A DNA stretch of 64,000 nt from Bacteroidia bacterium (GCA_021740845.1 JAIOYZ010000010.1:60531-124530); one strand, 5' to 3'; counted from the first letter of the stretch, positions 45,821 through 55,425 are shown. The notes: generated by a model not told the origin, from the letters alone. Numbers and translations: made by a program.

Positions 45821-46645
45821 CTACTCTTCTTTGTTAAATTTCATTCCTCTTGGAACCACCGCCAATGAGTTGGATTCACATGTCCAAATATTCATGTATT
45901 TTTCACTCATTACCATATACGATTTCCAACCCGCTCTTTTTTGGTAAAGCATTAAGGTGCATATATCGGTGGAGGTTATATAAACACCCGTTCCTGGTAA
46001 ATGCATGTGAACACCTCCTACCTCAGTTCCTTTACCTTTCTTTTTGTTCGAGGAATATTCATTAGGAATAATATTTTTATGAAGCCTTTTCTTTGAAAGT
46101 ATTTGGTTGCTGGTATCAAATTGAATTAGGTAATCGTTGCCAAATATTACCACACCGTTCTGGCGTGGCCCTGTTAAAACAAACACTTTTCTACTTTCCC
46201 CTTCTATCAATGGAATAAGGTTTAGGGCAGTGTTTTCGTATTTCAGAAAAAAAGTATCGGAGTTAATTAATTTCAGGGCTACTTTTCGGATGGCATACAT
46301 GTCATTTTCAAAGGGGGTAAATCCTCTATAAACTTTCTTTATCTCGGCCTTCTTAACAGAAAAACTGGAATCAAAAGATATTTCCAAAATTACATTTGGC
46401 GTATTCTCCTTTGAAAAGAAAACACATAGCTCTCTTTCTCCAACTGGATAAGAAAAATAACCTCCCACTCCTTCCAATAATTCAGAATATTTCTCTTGCA
46501 AAATATCGGTGGCATTCCATGAAGCCATTTCGGATTTAAAGAGCATTTTACCCTCATCCACAATGGCTTGTTCTTCTGCATTTTTTTGAGCAAATAGAGA
46601 CAGAGAAATAAAAAAAGTTAGAGTAAGGGATAGTAAGTATTTCAT
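45821..46645 (-). CDS. Secreted protein of unknown function
   Basis: 274 residues. Clear signal peptide M-K-Y-L-L-S-L...S-L-F-A-Q. The mature chain has F-F-S-K-E-N-T-P-N-V-I-L-E-I-S-F, a G-V-H-M-H-L-P-G-T-G-V-Y-I-T-S-T-D segment near the C-terminus with two His, and T-C-E-S-N-S-L-A-V-V-P-R-G. A single domain of mixed alpha/beta composition is likely. I do not recognise a family. Same strand as the preceding secreted protein, 44 bp away, so they may be co-transcribed. Confidence 0.6.
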   Translation of the reverse strand: MKYLLSLTLTFFISLSLFAQKNAEEQAIVDEGKMLFKSEMASWNATDILQEKYSELLEGVGGYFSYPVGERELCVFFSKENTPNVILEISFDSSFSVKKAEIKKVYRGFTPFENDMYAIRKVALKLINSDTFFLKYENTALNLIPLIEGESRKVFVLTGPRQNGVVIFGNDYLIQFDTSNQILSKKRLHKNIIPNEYSSNKKKGKGTEVGGVHMHLPGTGVYITSTDICTLMLYQKRAGWKSYMVMSEKYMNIWTCESNSLAVVPRGMKFNKEE

Positions 46646-46907
46646 AAGACCAATTTATTTTAGGAAGCTAATATAAGATGGGATTATGTTATTTACAAAA
46701 CTACCCAGACTTATTTCAGTAAGAAATTAAACAAACAGTTTAAATAAAAACAAGAAAAAAAATGCTGCAGATTAAATTCAGAAGTATTTCCTACCTATAA
46801 ATTTACTTTCAATAAGTCATGACTAAATTTTAGGTTTAGCTTTTTTTAAACCAAGTGGTTTCCTTTTTTTCTTCGGCTTTTCTTGGAACTTTATTTACAT
46901 AAATTTT

Positions 46908-47187
46908 GGTTTGAACTAATGGTTGGGGAGTTTGTTGGTTGGGGAGTTTGGGGGTTTGGTTTATAGTAAGGAGCATTTTTTGGTTCAAACAGAAATTGCT
47001 TTTTGGTTTGAACCGATGGTTGGGGAGTTTGTAGGTTGGGAAGTTTGGGGGTTTAGTTTATAGTAGGGAGTATTTTTTGGTTCAAACAGAAATTGCTTTT
47101 TGGTTTGAACCGATGTTTGGGGAGTTTGTTGGTTGGTTTGTTTGGGGGTTGGTTTAAAGTAAAGAGCATTTTTGGTTGGTTTGAACC
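46908..47187. repeat. 97-bp tandem repeat, about three units, with the dispersed motif
   Basis: GGTTTGAAC[TC] recurs at 46908, 47005 and 47102, an exact period of 97 bp, with a last copy at 47178. Each unit has GT-rich words (GGTTGGGGAGTTTG), TTTATAGTA, GGAG[CT]ATTTTTTGG, then GGTTCAAACA and GGTTTGAACC as an inverted pair. The remaining DNA of the 694-bp gap (46646-47339) is AT-rich with no gene. The repeat ends about 150 bp before the start of the giant phosphoesterase gene. A minus-strand reading frame across it is a by-product. Confidence 0.88.
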
Positions 47188-47339
47188 TAAAAAAAATTTT
47201 CAAAAAACATTTGGATAGTTATAAGCTTGGGCCTGTGTCAAAATTTACATAGATAATCTTTCCTTAACACCCAATTAACCTAATGTTTTTATTGCATATC
47301 GACTTTGCGCATGATTAACAACTAAAAATCCATTTAATA

Positions 47340-50300
47340 ATGAGACCAAAAATTACAAATGTTTTCCTCTGTTTACTACTGGCATTATTCAGTATTACGC
47401 AGGTAGAAGCGCAAATTAGTGCCAATTTCCTTGGCAGATTTTCAACTGGTTTTTTTGACGAAGCTGCTGCAGAAATCTCTGCTTATGATCCTGCTAGCAA
47501 AAGACTATTTGTGACAAATGGGGCGGATACCAGCTTAAGAATAGTTGATTTGTCCAACCCTGCTAATCCAGTTCAAATTACATCCATTAGCATTAAACCT
47601 TATGGAATTGATTTAACCTCGGTAGCCACCAAAAATGGAATTGTAGCAGTAGCTGTTATTGATTCTTTGGGTAAGTTGGAAGATGGCAAAGTAGTATTCT
47701 TTAATACTTCTGGCGCCTATCTAAACCAAGTTAATGTTGGTCCAAACCCAGATATGGTAATTTTTACCCCAAATGGCATGAAGGTTTTAGTTGCCAATGA
47801 AGGTGAACCAGAAGATTACAAATTAATAGACCCTGCTGGTTCTATATCTATAATTGATTTAGGTGCTGGCATTGCAGGTTTAACTCAATCTCATGTGATG
47901 CGTGCAGGCTTTGAATCGTTTAATTCTACTACTCTAGATTATAGAATCAAAATAACTGGTAAAGTTTTGGATGCTTCAGGTGCATTTGTGAGAAATTCTA
48001 CTATAGCAGAAGATTTAGAACCAGAATACATAGCCATTAGTGAAGATGGCAATACCGCTTGGGTTACTTGCCAAGAAAATAATTGTATGGCTGAAGTTAA
48101 TATTAACACAGCTACTGTTACCCGTTTAATTCCATTAGGATTTAAAAATCATAACTTAAGTGAAAACAAATTGGATGCTTCTAATAATGGTACAGTTAAT
48201 ATGGCCAATTGGCCAGTTTTTGGAATGTACCAACCAGATGCAATTGCAGCTTATAAGGTAGGTTCAACCCAATATATTGTTTCTGCAAACGAAGGAGATG
48301 TTAGGGCAGATTGGGGTTCAGAAAACAGCGAAGAAATTAGATTTAGCAGTAGTTCGTATCAGGTAGATACTACTAAATTTGGCGGTGCAGCAGCAGTAAC
48401 AGCTCTTAAAAATAACAATGCATTAGGAAGACTAACCGTAACTAATAAATATGGTGATTTTAACAAGGATGGTTTGTTTGATAGTATTTTCTGCTTTGGC
48501 GGAAGGTCGTTTAGTATTTGGAATGGTACAACTGGAGATTTAGTTTGGGATAGCAAAGACCAATTTGAAACCATAACACTTGCCACCTATCCTTCTAATT
48601 TTAATTGCAGTAATACCAATAATACTCTTAAGAATAGAAGTGATGATAAAGGTCCTGAGCCAGAAGCAATGACTATTGGTGTTTTGGGAGATTCTACCTA
48701 TGCCTTTATTGGTTTGGAGAGAATTGGTGGAGTTATGATTTACAATATTACTAATCCTAATAGCCCATACTTTGTTCAATACATCAATACTCGTAATTTC
48801 ACTCAAACACCTGGTGTTAATTTAGGTGGCGATTTAGGTCCAGAAGGAATCTTATTTGTTCCTGCTGGTCAAAGTCCAAATGGCAAACCGATGCTAATTG
48901 TTTCAAATGAAATTAGCGGAACGGTTACCATTTTTAATATAAATGCTCCAAATACGTTTAAACTTCAAATCTTACATTCTTCTGATATGGAAAGTGGAAT
49001 TGATGCACCAATTGATGCACCTAATTTCGCTGCTGTTTTAGATACCCTTGAAGATACTTATCCTAATACATTAAGACTTGCCTCTGGAGATTGCTATATC
49101 CCTGGTCCATTTTTGGCTTCTGGTGAAGATCCAAGTTTAGTGACTCCATTAAGAAGTACTGCTTCTAGCTATTATGCAGGAACAACTAGTGGATTAAGAG
49201 CTGCAATTGGTAGAATTGATATTGCCATGATGAATATTATGGGCTTCCAAGGTTCTGCTTTGGGTAACCATGAGTTCGACTTAGGAACACCAGAAGTAAA
49301 TAGTATTATTGGCGTAGACATTAGAAACAATGGTGCAGATAAGCGTTGGATTGGAGCTCAATTCCCTTACTTAAGTGCGAATTTAGATTTTTCTGCTGAT
49401 GCCAATTTAAATTACCTTGTTACCAATAACCAATTGAATTGGCACGAGTTTAAAACCTCACCAAGCATCACTGCTAATTCTCAAAAGAAAGGTATTGCTC
49501 CTTCAGCAATTATTGAAGTAAATGGCGAAAAAATTGGAATCGTGGGTGCTACTACTCAAGTATTGGCTAGCATTTCTTCACCTGGTTCTACTACCGTTAT
49601 TGGTGCAAGTACCAATGATATGCCTCAACTTGCTGCTATCTTACAACCAGTAATTGATACCTTAAGAATTAAGCATGGTATTAATAAAATTATTGTGATG
49701 AGTCACTTACAGCAATTAGCCAACGAAAAGGCTTTGGCTCCTTTGTTAAAAGGTGTAGATATTATTATTGCGGGTGGTTCACATGCATTATGTACAGATG
49801 GAACTGATAGAATCAGACCAGGTACTACCTCTTTGGATCATTATCCAATTATGACACAAAACTTGGACAATGAGCCTTTGGCTATTTTGAATACCAGTGC
49901 AGAATGGAAATACCTTGGTCGTTTTGTAGTAAGTTTTGATAGTTTAGGAGTTATGCTTCCTTCTTCTTTAGACAGTACAATTAATGGCGCTTATGCTGCC
50001 GATAGTCAAATGGTACAAAGTTTATATGGAACCTATGCAGATGGATTTAAAGTAAATTCTAAAGGTGCTTTGGTAAGAACTTTAACCACCGCAGTGGCAA
50101 ATGTAATTAATAACAAAGACGGAAATTTATTCGGTAAAACAAATGTTTACCTAGAAGGAACCAGAAACCAAGTGCGCAAAGAAGAATCAAACTTAGGTAA
50201 CTTAAGTTCTGATGCCAATTTATGGTATGCAAAATTGGTTGACCCAAGTGTAAAAATATCCTTGAAAAATGGAGGAGGAATACGTTCTTCTATTGGCGCA

Positions 50301-53195
50301 GTTGTAACCGTTGGAAGTGTAACTAATACAGAGCCGCCATTGGCAAACCCTGGAGCAGGAAAACCAAAAGGAGCCATTTCTCAATTGGATATTGAAAACT
50401 CTTTGCGTTTCAATAATAAGTTGAGCATTTTAACCATGAATGCTGCAGCCGTAAAAAGAATTGTTGAACACGGTTTAGCAGCTACCAATGCCACAGCAAC
50501 TCCGGGTCAATTCCCTCAAGTAGGTGGTATAGCATTTAGTTATGATTATTCAAAACCTGCTGGAAATAGAGTTTGGTCTTTGGTTACCTTAGATTCCTTA
50601 GGAAATAAAATGGATACCATTGTTCGTGAAGGAATGCTTTACGGAGATACCACTCGCCAATTTAAAATGGTGACTTTAGATTTCTTAGCAGGTGGTGGAG
50701 ATGGATATCCATTTGCGGCTAATAGCAGCAATAGAGTGAATTTAGATACAGCAATGACTCAATCTATGTTTGCTACTTTTGCAGGAAATGGTTCTGAGCA
50801 AGATGCGTTTGCAGAATTTATGTATGCAAAACATTCCACAAATGCCTTCAATGTTAGAGATACTAACCTTTATGGAGATAAGAGAATTCAACAATTAAAT
50901 ACTCGTCCTGATGCCATTTTCCCTGAAACCAACCCTGCCATTACTATTGCAGCAGCTAAATTAGTTAGCCCTCCAAACAATGTAAGAATCAGAGGTGTGA
51001 TTTCTAGAGCTTGGGGAAGATTTATTTATATCCAAGATGCTACCAGTGGCATAGCGGTTCGTCAATCTAGCGGACAAATGGTAAATGAAATTCTTTCTGG
51101 TTCCCTAAAGGAAGGAGATAGTGTTGAAGTATTAGGACCAAGAAATGATTTCAATAATTATGCTCAAATTCAGTTAGCAAGTGGAAATTATAGTTCTATG
51201 AATACGGTAATTAAAATTGCTAGCACTACTAAGGTTCAACCAAAAATGGTAACCATTAGCCAGATGCTTGCAAATGCAGAAGAATATGAAAATGTATTGG
51301 TAAGAATTAAAGGAGTAAGAACCAGTGCAACTGGAAACTTTTCTGCCAGCACCAATTATACTATTTGGGATGGACCACAAGTGGGCGATACCACCTTATT
51401 ACGTGTAATTTCTGCTTTAGACACAGAAATGGAAGATGCTCCAGCTTTGGCTATTCCTCAAGATACTTTCACCTTTGAAGGAATCCTTGCTCAATTTTGT
51501 TCTTCACCAAGCAACGGTTGTACCACTGGGTACCAATTGTATGGTGTTCGCAAAGCTGATATTGTTTACAACTATCCTGTGAGTATTTCTGAAGCAAGAT
51601 CAATTGCAGCTCCAACTTTAGTTAAAACTCGTGGTGTTATTTCTCGCGCTTGGGGTAGATTTATTTATATCCAAGATGCAAGTGGTGCCATTGCTGTAAG
51701 ACAATCTGCAGGCGACATGGTAACTGCTATTACCAATGGTGATTTAAAAGAAGGCGACAGTGTGGAAGTATTTGGACCAAGAAATGATTTTAATAATTAT
51801 GCTCAGTTCCAACTTGCTTCAGGTTCTTACTCTGCTACCAATTATGTAGTTAAATTAGGAGTAGGTTCAAAAGTAATTGCTAAAAATATTACAGTTAAAG
51901 ATTTATTGGAAGATGCAGAAAACCACGAAAGCGAATTGGTTCGTATAAAAGGTTTAAGAATTACCGGAACAGGAAACTTTGCATCAAGCACTAATTATAC
52001 TATTTGGGATGGAACACAAGTAGGAGATTCTATTTTACTACGCGTTATTTCTGGAGCAGATACAGAATTAGAAGATGCACCAGAAACAGCCATTCCTCAA
52101 GATACTTTCACCTTTGAAGGAATCCTTGCTCAATTCTGTTCTTCACCTAGCAATGGTTGTTCAACAGGTTACCAATTGTATGGAGTACGTAAGGCTGATA
52201 TTATCTATACTCCTACTCCAAAACCAACTATTAATTCATTTAATTTGGTAAGTCCTGCAAACAATGCAGTGGTAGTTGTAGAATCTGGAAGTACTTCTCC
52301 TCTATCTATAGTTTGGACGAATGCAAAAGCAACAACTTATAAGTGGATGGCTATATTACCTACTGGAAACTTTACTGCTCCATTATTGGTATTGCCTTCC
52401 AACAATTCTGGCATGGATACTACCTTAACATTGGTATCGGGTAGTGTAGATGCAATTTTAGCAGGCATAGGCATTTTGCCTGGCCAATCGGCTAATTTAA
52501 AATGGACTGTTTTTGCTTATTTAGGAACAGATTCATTGAAGGCAAATCAAGACTATAACATTACACTTACACGTAAATTGGTTCTTGGTACATTTAACTT
52601 GTTAACACCAGCAAATAATGCACGTGTAGAAGTAGAAGCAGGTGGAACACAAAATGTAGATATTACTTGGTCGGCTTCTGCAAATGCAACACGTTATGCT
52701 TGGTATTTGGCTACAACTGCTGGTTCGTTTGCAACTCCAATTGTTTCCTTAAATTCAGATAACAGTGGAACAGACACCAAATTAACCTTAGTTTCTGGAA
52801 CCGTGGATGCATTATTGGCAACCAATGGCGTAGCACAAGGAGATAGCATTGTTTTGAAATGGACTGTTTACAGTTTTGCTGGAACAGATTCTATTAAGGC
52901 ACAACAAGACAACCAAATTAACTTAGTTCGTAAAAAAGCCGTTGGTTTATCGTCAATCAGTTTGAACCAATTGGTTACGTTTTATCCTAATCCTGTTCAA
53001 AGCAAATTATATATTACTTCCGATCTAAACTTAACAGGAGCTAAAATTCTAGTTTATGATTTACAAGGAAGAGTAGTTATAAATGAAAACTATAGCACAG
53101 AAGGTATTTCAATGGAAGGCTTAAGCAAGGGAATGTACCAAGTGGTATTAAAAAATGGCGATGCCCAAGCTACTGCTAAAGTAATTGTAGAATAA
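47340..53195 (+). CDS. Giant T9SS-secreted phosphoesterase/5'-nucleotidase with choice-of-anchor I and OB-fold domains
   Basis: 1951 residues, signal peptide ending V-E-A-Q. About 25-540: choice-of-anchor I propeller-like region (V-A-N-E-G-E-P-E-D-Y, S-A-N-E-G-D-V-R). About 545-1180: metallophosphoesterase plus 5'-nucleotidase C-terminal domain, with L-H-S-S-D-M-E-S-G, S-G-D-C-Y, G-N-H-E-F-D-L-G, A-G-G-S-H-A and N-G-G-G-I-R-S-S. The usual first-motif His is Glu (D-M-E) and the G-H-S-H region is altered. About 1200-1620: two very similar OB-fold (DUF5689-like) domains, both with R-G-V-I-S-R-A-W-G-R-F-I-Y-I-Q-D. About 1640-1860: two Ig/SusE-like modules. C-terminal T9SS domain F-Y-P-N-P-V-Q-S. 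It likely releases phosphate from extracellular organic phosphate. A terminator follows. Confidence 0.87.
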   Translation: MRPKITNVFLCLLLALFSITQVEAQISANFLGRFSTGFFDEAAAEISAYDPASKRLFVTNGADTSLRIVDLSNPANPVQITSISIKPYGIDLTSVATKNGIVAVAVIDSLGKLEDGKVVFFNTSGAYLNQVNVGPNPDMVIFTPNGMKVLVANEGEPEDYKLIDPAGSISIIDLGAGIAGLTQSHVMRAGFESFNSTTLDYRIKITGKVLDASGAFVRNSTIAEDLEPEYIAISEDGNTAWVTCQENNCMAEVNINTATVTRLIPLGFKNHNLSENKLDASNNGTVNMANWPVFGMYQPDAIAAYKVGSTQYIVSANEGDVRADWGSENSEEIRFSSSSYQVDTTKFGGAAAVTALKNNNALGRLTVTNKYGDFNKDGLFDSIFCFGGRSFSIWNGTTGDLVWDSKDQFETITLATYPSNFNCSNTNNTLKNRSDDKGPEPEAMTIGVLGDSTYAFIGLERIGGVMIYNITNPNSPYFVQYINTRNFTQTPGVNLGGDLGPEGILFVPAGQSPNGKPMLIVSNEISGTVTIFNINAPNTFKLQILHSSDMESGIDAPIDAPNFAAVLDTLEDTYPNTLRLASGDCYIPGPFLASGEDPSLVTPLRSTASSYYAGTTSGLRAAIGRIDIAMMNIMGFQGSALGNHEFDLGTPEVNSIIGVDIRNNGADKRWIGAQFPYLSANLDFSADANLNYLVTNNQLNWHEFKTSPSITANSQKKGIAPSAIIEVNGEKIGIVGATTQVLASISSPGSTTVIGASTNDMPQLAAILQPVIDTLRIKHGINKIIVMSHLQQLANEKALAPLLKGVDIIIAGGSHALCTDGTDRIRPGTTSLDHYPIMTQNLDNEPLAILNTSAEWKYLGRFVVSFDSLGVMLPSSLDSTINGAYAADSQMVQSLYGTYADGFKVNSKGALVRTLTTAVANVINNKDGNLFGKTNVYLEGTRNQVRKEESNLGNLSSDANLWYAKLVDPSVKISLKNGGGIRSSIGAVVTVGSVTNTEPPLANPGAGKPKGAISQLDIENSLRFNNKLSILTMNAAAVKRIVEHGLAATNATATPGQFPQVGGIAFSYDYSKPAGNRVWSLVTLDSLGNKMDTIVREGMLYGDTTRQFKMVTLDFLAGGGDGYPFAANSSNRVNLDTAMTQSMFATFAGNGSEQDAFAEFMYAKHSTNAFNVRDTNLYGDKRIQQLNTRPDAIFPETNPAITIAAAKLVSPPNNVRIRGVISRAWGRFIYIQDATSGIAVRQSSGQMVNEILSGSLKEGDSVEVLGPRNDFNNYAQIQLASGNYSSMNTVIKIASTTKVQPKMVTISQMLANAEEYENVLVRIKGVRTSATGNFSASTNYTIWDGPQVGDTTLLRVISALDTEMEDAPALAIPQDTFTFEGILAQFCSSPSNGCTTGYQLYGVRKADIVYNYPVSISEARSIAAPTLVKTRGVISRAWGRFIYIQDASGAIAVRQSAGDMVTAITNGDLKEGDSVEVFGPRNDFNNYAQFQLASGSYSATNYVVKLGVGSKVIAKNITVKDLLEDAENHESELVRIKGLRITGTGNFASSTNYTIWDGTQVGDSILLRVISGADTELEDAPETAIPQDTFTFEGILAQFCSSPSNGCSTGYQLYGVRKADIIYTPTPKPTINSFNLVSPANNAVVVVESGSTSPLSIVWTNAKATTYKWMAILPTGNFTAPLLVLPSNNSGMDTTLTLVSGSVDAILAGIGILPGQSANLKWTVFAYLGTDSLKANQDYNITLTRKLVLGTFNLLTPANNARVEVEAGGTQNVDITWSASANATRYAWYLATTAGSFATPIVSLNSDNSGTDTKLTLVSGTVDALLATNGVAQGDSIVLKWTVYSFAGTDSIKAQQDNQINLVRKKAVGLSSISLNQLVTFYPNPVQSKLYITSDLNLTGAKILVYDLQGRVVINENYSTEGISMEGLSKGMYQVVLKNGDAQATAKVIVE

Positions 53196-53213
53196 TTTAT
53201 TTCTAAAAACAAT

Positions 53214-53250
53214 AAAAAGAGGCGTGCCGCTTGCGGTGCGCCTCTTTTTT
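53214..53250 (+). terminator. Terminator of the giant phosphoesterase gene
   Basis: GC-rich stem AAAGAGGCG..GCCGC / GCGGT..CGCCTCTTT with two central mismatched positions, TT loop, and seven or more T on the 3' side. Confidence 0.88.
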
Positions 53251-53318
53251 TATTCCTCCCTAAAGGCAATTTGTTAAGGGTTAATTTTAGGGTAACAGCT
53301 CCTACCCTAGTTAATTTT

Positions 53319-53354
53319 GGTTCAAACCTAAAAAAAATAAATTCGGTTTGAACC
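53319..53354. repeat. Inverted pair of dispersed motifs (hairpin)
   Basis: GGTTCAAACC (53319-53328) and GGTTTGAACC (53345-53354) with flanking TT/AA extend to a 12-bp perfect stem around a 16-nt A-rich loop. It lies between the terminator of the giant gene and the cassette-like region, and marks its left edge. Confidence 0.75.
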
Positions 53355-53735
53355 AAACGCAGTTATATGCTTAAAACCTGTATAAATTCCAGCTGTCTTG
53401 AAGTCTAAAGCAACGAACATAAAAAAGGCTAAAATCATAAAGTATTTCTTGTCAACATGATAATAGGAAAAAATGTAGCTATGAAGAAAACCAAAGCTGT
53501 AATCGTAAATACTGCAATGAAAATTTTGAATGATGCCGTTTTTTTTCAGTCATAATGTTTTGATGCTTTCGTTGCTTGTGGCTTGACTGTTAAGGTTACA
53601 TTTTGCAGCAACTGCGTTGTTGACTTCAAAGCCGATACACTCTGCTTTAACGCAAAAGTTCGTGGGATTTAAATACTTCCCAAACCTAAAAATCCGCATC
53701 AAAATTGCATGCTGTTATTCATAGTAAGTTGTTCG
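53355..53735. other. Left edge of the accessory region, small gene remnant
   Basis: No intact gene. On the minus strand an ATG at about 53553 opens M-T-E-K, and a two-base shift in the following run of eight A would connect it to a hydrophobic segment (F-K-I-F-I-A-V-F-T-I-T-A-L-V-F-F-I) ending near 53445. It looks like the remains of a tiny membrane protein. The stretch 53560-53700 is richer in G+C and has the look of the inter-gene spacers further right (GTTGCTTGTGGCTTGACTG). Confidence 0.35.
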
Positions 53736-54677
53736 TCATTCAAAAAAGTATTGTAATTTTTGATTTGTTGGCCAACCGTTTCTTTCGCCTATTACTAAGC
53801 CATGATATCCTAACTTTTTCAATAATAGAAGCTGAAGTCCAAATACTCCTGGCTGGAGAATTTCAATTGCTTTATTACCGGGAATTCCAATCCTTCCTGT
53901 ATGTGCTACTTTATCTCTTAGATTTTTCATTCTCCTTAAATCTAAGGAAATAATTTTAGTATTAAGGTTTGCTTTGGATACCAGGTTTTCAAGTTTTAAC
54001 AATAGTTTTTCCTGCTCAATTGAAGCTAAAATCTTTGTGCCCAATTCGCCATTATTATCAATAAAAGATTTCTCCTTTTTCCAAATATTAAATGTTTCCT
54101 TAAGTTTTTCTTTCAAATCTTTATAATCATCTGTCAATTCGATTTCTTCTTGCCAATACATGGCCGCACATTCCCAAGCTTGAACAGTTCGTAAAATTCT
54201 GTCTTCAATAAAGTCTAAGTTTGTTTGATTTAAGTAGTCAGTGATAATAAAAATGTCATTCTTCTCCTTATTTGTAAATTTAAGCCATATGTTTAAAGTT
54301 GAACTTAGAAAATTGGCTAACTCTGTATCAGGAACAACTTGTTCACCAAAATTATGGTTTTTACTCATGGTTCTTCTGATTTCCTCGAAGGCCCCATTTT
54401 TCCAATATAACTGTCTATCAAAAGTAATACGTTTTCCTAATGCAATAGAGAGAAGATTTTTTATATCTAATGCTAAAGCAAGTGAAATATCTTCAGTAAA
54501 GGATCCTTCAATAACAAGTTTGGCAGTCTCAGACCCTATTTCTAATGATCGATTAAGTTCGTTCAAGTTATCAATTTTATTTTTATCAGATTCAATTGAT
54601 AAAACAAGGTTGTTATAATTAATATTTACCTTTTTTTCATATGAATAACCTTTTAATAAAAATTCAGCTTTGTCCAT
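53736..54677 (-). CDS. HEPN-like protein of unknown function
   Basis: 313 residues from the ATG at 54677 (M-D-K-A-E-F-L-L-K-G); the frame is open for 25 more codons upstream without better signals. The C-terminal part contains L-R-R-M-K-N-L-R-D-K-V-A-H-T-G, with R254-x4-H259, the R-x4-6-H signature of HEPN domains, in a predicted all-helical region preceded by coiled-coil helices. The N-terminal half is mixed alpha/beta. Catalytic HEPN domains are RNases in defence and toxin systems, but Apea-type HEPN proteins with this motif occur without known partners. No MNT or Cas partner is beside it. Confidence 0.6.
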   Translation of the reverse strand: MDKAEFLLKGYSYEKKVNINYNNLVLSIESDKNKIDNLNELNRSLEIGSETAKLVIEGSFTEDISLALALDIKNLLSIALGKRITFDRQLYWKNGAFEEIRRTMSKNHNFGEQVVPDTELANFLSSTLNIWLKFTNKEKNDIFIITDYLNQTNLDFIEDRILRTVQAWECAAMYWQEEIELTDDYKDLKEKLKETFNIWKKEKSFIDNNGELGTKILASIEQEKLLLKLENLVSKANLNTKIISLDLRRMKNLRDKVAHTGRIGIPGNKAIEILQPGVFGLQLLLLKKLGYHGLVIGERNGWPTNQKLQYFFE

Positions 54678-54806
54678 TTTTGGTAGGTCTAAAATTATAA
54701 TACATATCGATTCGCAGGTAACGGCAGATGGCCCGTATTTCAGAGATATCAAATATAGAAAAAAAATTCACAGCGAACCACGACGATCATTTGAGGTTAG
54801 TTGCTG

Positions 54807-55244
54807 TTATTGAATGTTGATTTTAAACATATCAATAGATTTTTTTCCATCTATCATTGTCATAAAATACGTTAATTTATTTCCTTTGATAATCAATGCA
54901 ATTGGTTCTTTAGGGATAACTGGGAATTTACCCTTGATTCCAACTTTGTTTAGACTGTCGTTTCTATACTTATTAGAGAAAATAGTTAATAAAAGCGAAT
55001 CAGAATTTGTTGCCCATTTCCCTGTCATAATATTACCGCATGTTAGATATTCAAAGGTTGAGTCAGTGTTTAAAATTAATTCAGAACCGAGGCCATAGCT
55101 TCGAATTCCATTTGCAAAATACTGATAGTATAAAAAGGGATATGAAGGCCGAACACTTGCATATCGACCAATAATTAATTTTGTTGAGTTATTATTACAA
55201 CTCATCAAAATAATTGTAAACAAAGCACATAATAATTTTACCAT
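54807..55244 (-). CDS. Small lipoprotein of unknown function
   Basis: 145 residues. Lipobox I-I-L-M-S-C-N-N. The mature part G-R-Y-A-S-V-R, L-I-L-N-T-D-S-T-F-E-Y-L-T-C-G-N, G-K-W-A-T-N-S-D-S-L-L-L and K-G-N-K-L-T-Y-F has the strand pattern of small lipocalin/META-like lipoproteins (G-x-Y ... L-x-[LV]-x-x-D-[GS]-T-F ... G-x-W). Outer-membrane location likely. It forms a single-gene unit; the spacer on its 3' side (54690-54806) contains GGTAACGGCAGATGGCCCG and GAGGTTAG like the other spacers. Confidence 0.65.
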   Translation of the reverse strand: MVKLLCALFTIILMSCNNNSTKLIIGRYASVRPSYPFLYYQYFANGIRSYGLGSELILNTDSTFEYLTCGNIMTGKWATNSDSLLLTIFSNKYRNDSLNKVGIKGKFPVIPKEPIALIIKGNKLTYFMTMIDGKKSIDMFKINIQ

Positions 55245-55290
55245 CTTTCAATATGACTATTAAGTTTTTACATCCCCGAAAAACATGGTC

Positions 55291-55425
55291 AAGTTCTCAG
55301 CAATATAAAAAAAATAAACCTGAAAACAATCACATAATCCCATCACAAAAACAGTTAAAAGAATCCTAATATTTGTTTGCGTTGCTAGCTTGGTCATTCA
55401 GTTTAATTTGGTTTGAACCAAACTT
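55291..55425. repeat. 135-bp direct repeat, copy A
   Basis: Aligns over its whole length with 56384-56518 at roughly 85-90% identity by eye, same orientation. Contains CAGCAATATAAAAAAAATAA, GAATCCTAATATTTGTTTGC and, at its right end, the exact motif GGTTTGAACC (55410-55419). Confidence 0.85.

Noticed and set aside
46985..47203. A 72-residue minus-strand reading frame rich in Thr, Gln and Pro.
   Set aside because: It is entirely within the 97-bp tandem repeat, with no ribosome-binding site or signal; its composition is that of the repeat.
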